Part shown: positions 6,801 through 7,579 of the stretch, piece after piece
How the letters are laid out: each line of letters begins with the position of its first letter
Position numbering within the stretch: position 1 is the stretch's first letter
Assembly (NCBI GenBank): GCA_026986655.1
Contig: JALSOD010000266.1
Location: forward strand, 1 to 7,579
Reading direction: 5' to 3'
Origin: Caldifarciminota bacterium
Lineage (GTDB): Bacteria > Hydrothermota > Hydrothermia > B15-G9 > WFZT01
DNA length: 7,579 nt
Made by a program: the position numbers and the translations under genes
Notes under the pieces: generated by a model
Databases searched by the model: none
What the model was told of the DNA's origin: nothing
The model's input: only the letters and a program-made list of their open reading frames with translations

Positions 6801-7211
6801 GTCTATAGACAAATATCTGAAAGAGTTGAGAAGTTGCGGATCAAGTGGGTTACAAGAGTTATAAACACCAAGGTGTTCCTTGCAAAACTTAGGGCGATTG
6901 AAGATGGAATTAAGGATTACGAGAAGAAAATAGCGGGTAAGCCATTTTCCGATAGGTTAATAGAAACCATTAGCTATTACGTTAAGCAGAAAGCAGGAAA
7001 AGAGGTAGATTTCAAAGATGCGAGGGATTATCTGAACACCCTCGCTTCAAAGAAGTCAAAAATCTTGCCTCAGCAAGAAAAAGAATTAAGAACTAAAATT
7101 TTGATGGATTTGTTCCGAGCAGGCGTTGAAAAAGATGCGGTAAAATTGGCTGGAGAGCTTGTAGATTACATCAAGGAGGAGTTTGATAGATCATGGAGAG
7201 AAAGCAAGTGA
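3871..7211 (+). pseudogene. hsdR: Type I R-M restriction subunit HsdR, five frameshifts in its first half
   Basis: HsdR is the motor and nuclease of the restriction complex: it pulls DNA through using ATP and cuts it when movement stalls. Correcting five single-base shifts gives 1113 aa, a normal length. Order: N-terminal MPLQSESAVHEE; PD-(D/E)XK nuclease with Asp in KPDFTIF (codon 4272) and Glu-Ala-Lys in VIIEAKSES (4314-4322); the helicase linker LNQYRA; Walker A GSGKT (4703-4717); DEAH box (5219-5230); motif III FTGTP (5297-5311); then the C-terminal half described separately. Breaks: the eight As at 3913-3920 are one short (or two over), a missing base at about 4591-4600, a missing A at 5099-5103, a surplus base at about 5190-5196, and a surplus A near 5586-5589. 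All catalytic residues survive and no nonsense codon appears in the corrected frame. Identification is certain; whether the gene is really broken is not. Confidence 0.9.
5577..7211 (+). CDS. hsdR: HsdR C-terminal half, intact frame (helicase domain 2 and coupling domain)
   Basis: The longest undisturbed frame in the window, 544 aa. Its ATG at 5577 is probably not a true start, because the HsdR sequence continues upstream in another frame across the A-rich stretch at 5586-5589. It holds the second RecA-like helicase domain, with MVVAVNRLGCVRY early on, then motif V (KILIVTDMLLTGFDAPQLK) and motif VI QAIARVNR (6048-6071), whose arginine takes part in ATP hydrolysis. From about residue 190 to the end it is almost all helix, rich in Lys, Glu and Leu, matching the C-terminal part of HsdR that docks on the methyltransferase core. 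On its own it would lack the Walker A site and the nuclease and so could not work. It ends 19 bases inside the next gene, pointing to coupled translation. Confidence 0.85.
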   Translation: MFEEIYITKAKVILLNPARIGKLAKYIVDRIEKDTENFFKFKAMVVAVNRLGCVRYKKALDKYLVERFGEEAKNWVEIVMTYNYKEDEKEILEYMEELRRRRGNKDYNEINKEIQDEFKEKDNPKILIVTDMLLTGFDAPQLKVMYLDKPLYEHRLLQAIARVNRPYKDKEFGLIVDSVGLMDHLTKTMAIYNLLADEHADIRRDLELNLMRSIEQKFSEFKIKFEQLKNELRSLKVGDEDVGIDLDAVKEMLKTGTGKEDILARIKILAMLHTESVSISARVIKLVNEMGTILKLYKALGAYPEKIVYVDDIQVLAYLYYRLKAIIQGKTAKLGKEFWNELLPYIHNRTIVEEFKEIGTVKIEPERIEKLISELAVSEEELRKRIVNELADYFFFIRSFVRERMHDPVYRQISERVEKLRIKWVTRVINTKVFLAKLRAIEDGIKDYEKKIAGKPFSDRLIETISYYVKQKAGKEVDFKDARDYLNTLASKKSKILPQQEKELRTKILMDLFRAGVEKDAVKLAGELVDYIKEEFDRSWRESK

Positions 7212-7483
7212 TAAAAATATTCAGAAGCGTAGTAAAAGAACTTGGAATTGAGGGTGTTAAAATTAGAATAACTCCGATGAAAAGAAAAGTTGCATCTTTC
7301 TCGTTCAAAACTAAGACGTTAAGGCTGAACTGCAACATAATTGATCTCCTCAACAAGGAACAACTAAAATTTATAATCTTTCACGAGCTAATCCACTTTA
7401 AAGTGAGAGACATTAATCACAGGTCAAAGTTCCATGAAGAACTTGAAAAGTATTACGATAAAGGGAGTGTGACCACATGTTAG
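7193..7483 (+). CDS. YgjP/COG1451-like zinc metallopeptidase, possibly truncated
   Basis: A 96-aa protein with the zinc-binding HELIH motif at residues 64-68 and a third ligand, His76, in NHRSKF; the spacing HExxH...NHxxxF is that of the YgjP (DUF45, M48-like) predicted metal-dependent hydrolases. Glu65 would be the catalytic base. ATG 7193 overlaps the end of hsdR by 19 bp, with GGAGGA at 7175-7180 upstream, so it is co-translated with hsdR. I recall small proteins of this family often lying beside hsdR in archaea and bacteria; their job is not established, though processing or turnover of an R-M subunit is one idea. After EELEKYYDKG the frame ends abruptly as SVTTC, overlapping an inverted repeat, and I would expect a longer helical tail; the C-terminus may have been cut by an insertion or a frameshift. 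Confidence 0.75.
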   Translation: MERKQVIKIFRSVVKELGIEGVKIRITPMKRKVASFSFKTKTLRLNCNIIDLLNKEQLKFIIFHELIHFKVRDINHRSKFHEELEKYYDKGSVTTC

Positions 7484-7579
7484 AACCCTTGCTACGTGTG
7501 TCAGGTAGTAATATTGATAAAGCCTTGGGTTGTACACTCCCTTTCTTTTTAGCATGTAGTAGATGCAGACCAACATTTT
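7424..7579 (-). other. Open minus-strand frame entering from the right edge
   Basis: From the right edge, the minus strand is open for 51 codons, ending with TGA at 7426-7424. It reads MLKRKGVYNPRLYQYYYL and later VARVLTCGHTPF. I do not recognise it. The aromatic, basic composition would fit a transposase end, and its last part runs antisense through the peptidase gene, but it may equally be chance. The gene it could belong to lies outside the window. Confidence 0.2.
7460..7544. repeat. 11-bp inverted repeat with 63-bp spacer, followed by T-run
   Basis: AAAGGGAGTGT at 7460-7470 is matched exactly on the opposite strand at 7534-7544. Both arms also have AACCC a short way inside, at different distances. 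On the + strand the right arm is followed by CTTTTT (7545-7550), so the structure could end the hsdR-peptidase transcript. Alternatively it could mark the end of a mobile element, since the peptidase frame loses its family likeness at the left arm. No flanking target duplication is visible. I cannot decide between the two. Confidence 0.45.

Noticed and set aside
1..7579. CRISPR array, tRNA or rRNA
   Set aside because: No regularly spaced repeats, tRNA-like cloverleaf or rRNA-like sequence was seen on either strand.

Overview
The window is a type I restriction-modification (R-M) locus, all on the + strand, from what looks like a thermophilic archaeon. The signs are Lys/Glu/Ile-rich proteins, Arg codons that are nearly all AGA/AGG, frequent ATA for Ile, strong GGAGG-type ribosome binding sites, and a VapBC pair of the kind common in hyperthermophilic archaea. 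Archaeoglobales or a relative is my best guess; it is inference, not a database result.

Layout. Positions 1-490 are a disordered flank: a small ORF with a hydrophobic N-terminus (61-258), a T-rich spacer with a short direct repeat, and the C-terminal end of a minus-strand gene (368-490) that stops where hsdM begins. Then come hsdM (494-2059, DNA methyltransferase); a small uncharacterised gene (about 2077-2227); vapB and vapC (2231-2801, antitoxin and PIN-domain toxin) between hsdM and hsdS; a 19-codon hsdS start that ends at once (2803-2862); an AT-rich, Lys-rich PD-(D/E)XK nuclease gene (2856-3215); a half-size hsdS with one target recognition domain (3221-3849); hsdR (3871-7211, nuclease plus helicase/translocase); and a YgjP/COG1451-like zinc peptidase (7193-7483) overlapping the end of hsdR. 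At the right edge are an 11-bp inverted repeat and a short minus-strand open frame running out of the window.

The genes are tightly packed (overlaps or gaps up to about 20 bp), so hsdM-vapBC-nuclease-hsdS-hsdR-peptidase reads as one transcription unit. M and S would methylate the host sites, R with M and S would translocate and cut unmethylated DNA, and VapC (an RNase in this family) could act as a guard or addiction module tied to the restriction locus.

The striking feature is that hsdM, vapB/vapC, hsdS and hsdR are broken by about 14 single-base frameshifts, often in short homopolymers. Undoing them gives exact full-length frames (521, 69, 127, 209 and 1113 aa) with catalytic motifs intact and no in-frame nonsense codon seen. 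The nuclease, the last 1.6 kb of hsdR and the peptidase carry none. The pattern fits sequencing or assembly error better than old decay, but recent inactivation cannot be excluded from the sequence alone. The most unusual biology is the nuclease cassette placed between two copies of the hsdS start, next to a toxin-antitoxin pair inside the R-M operon.
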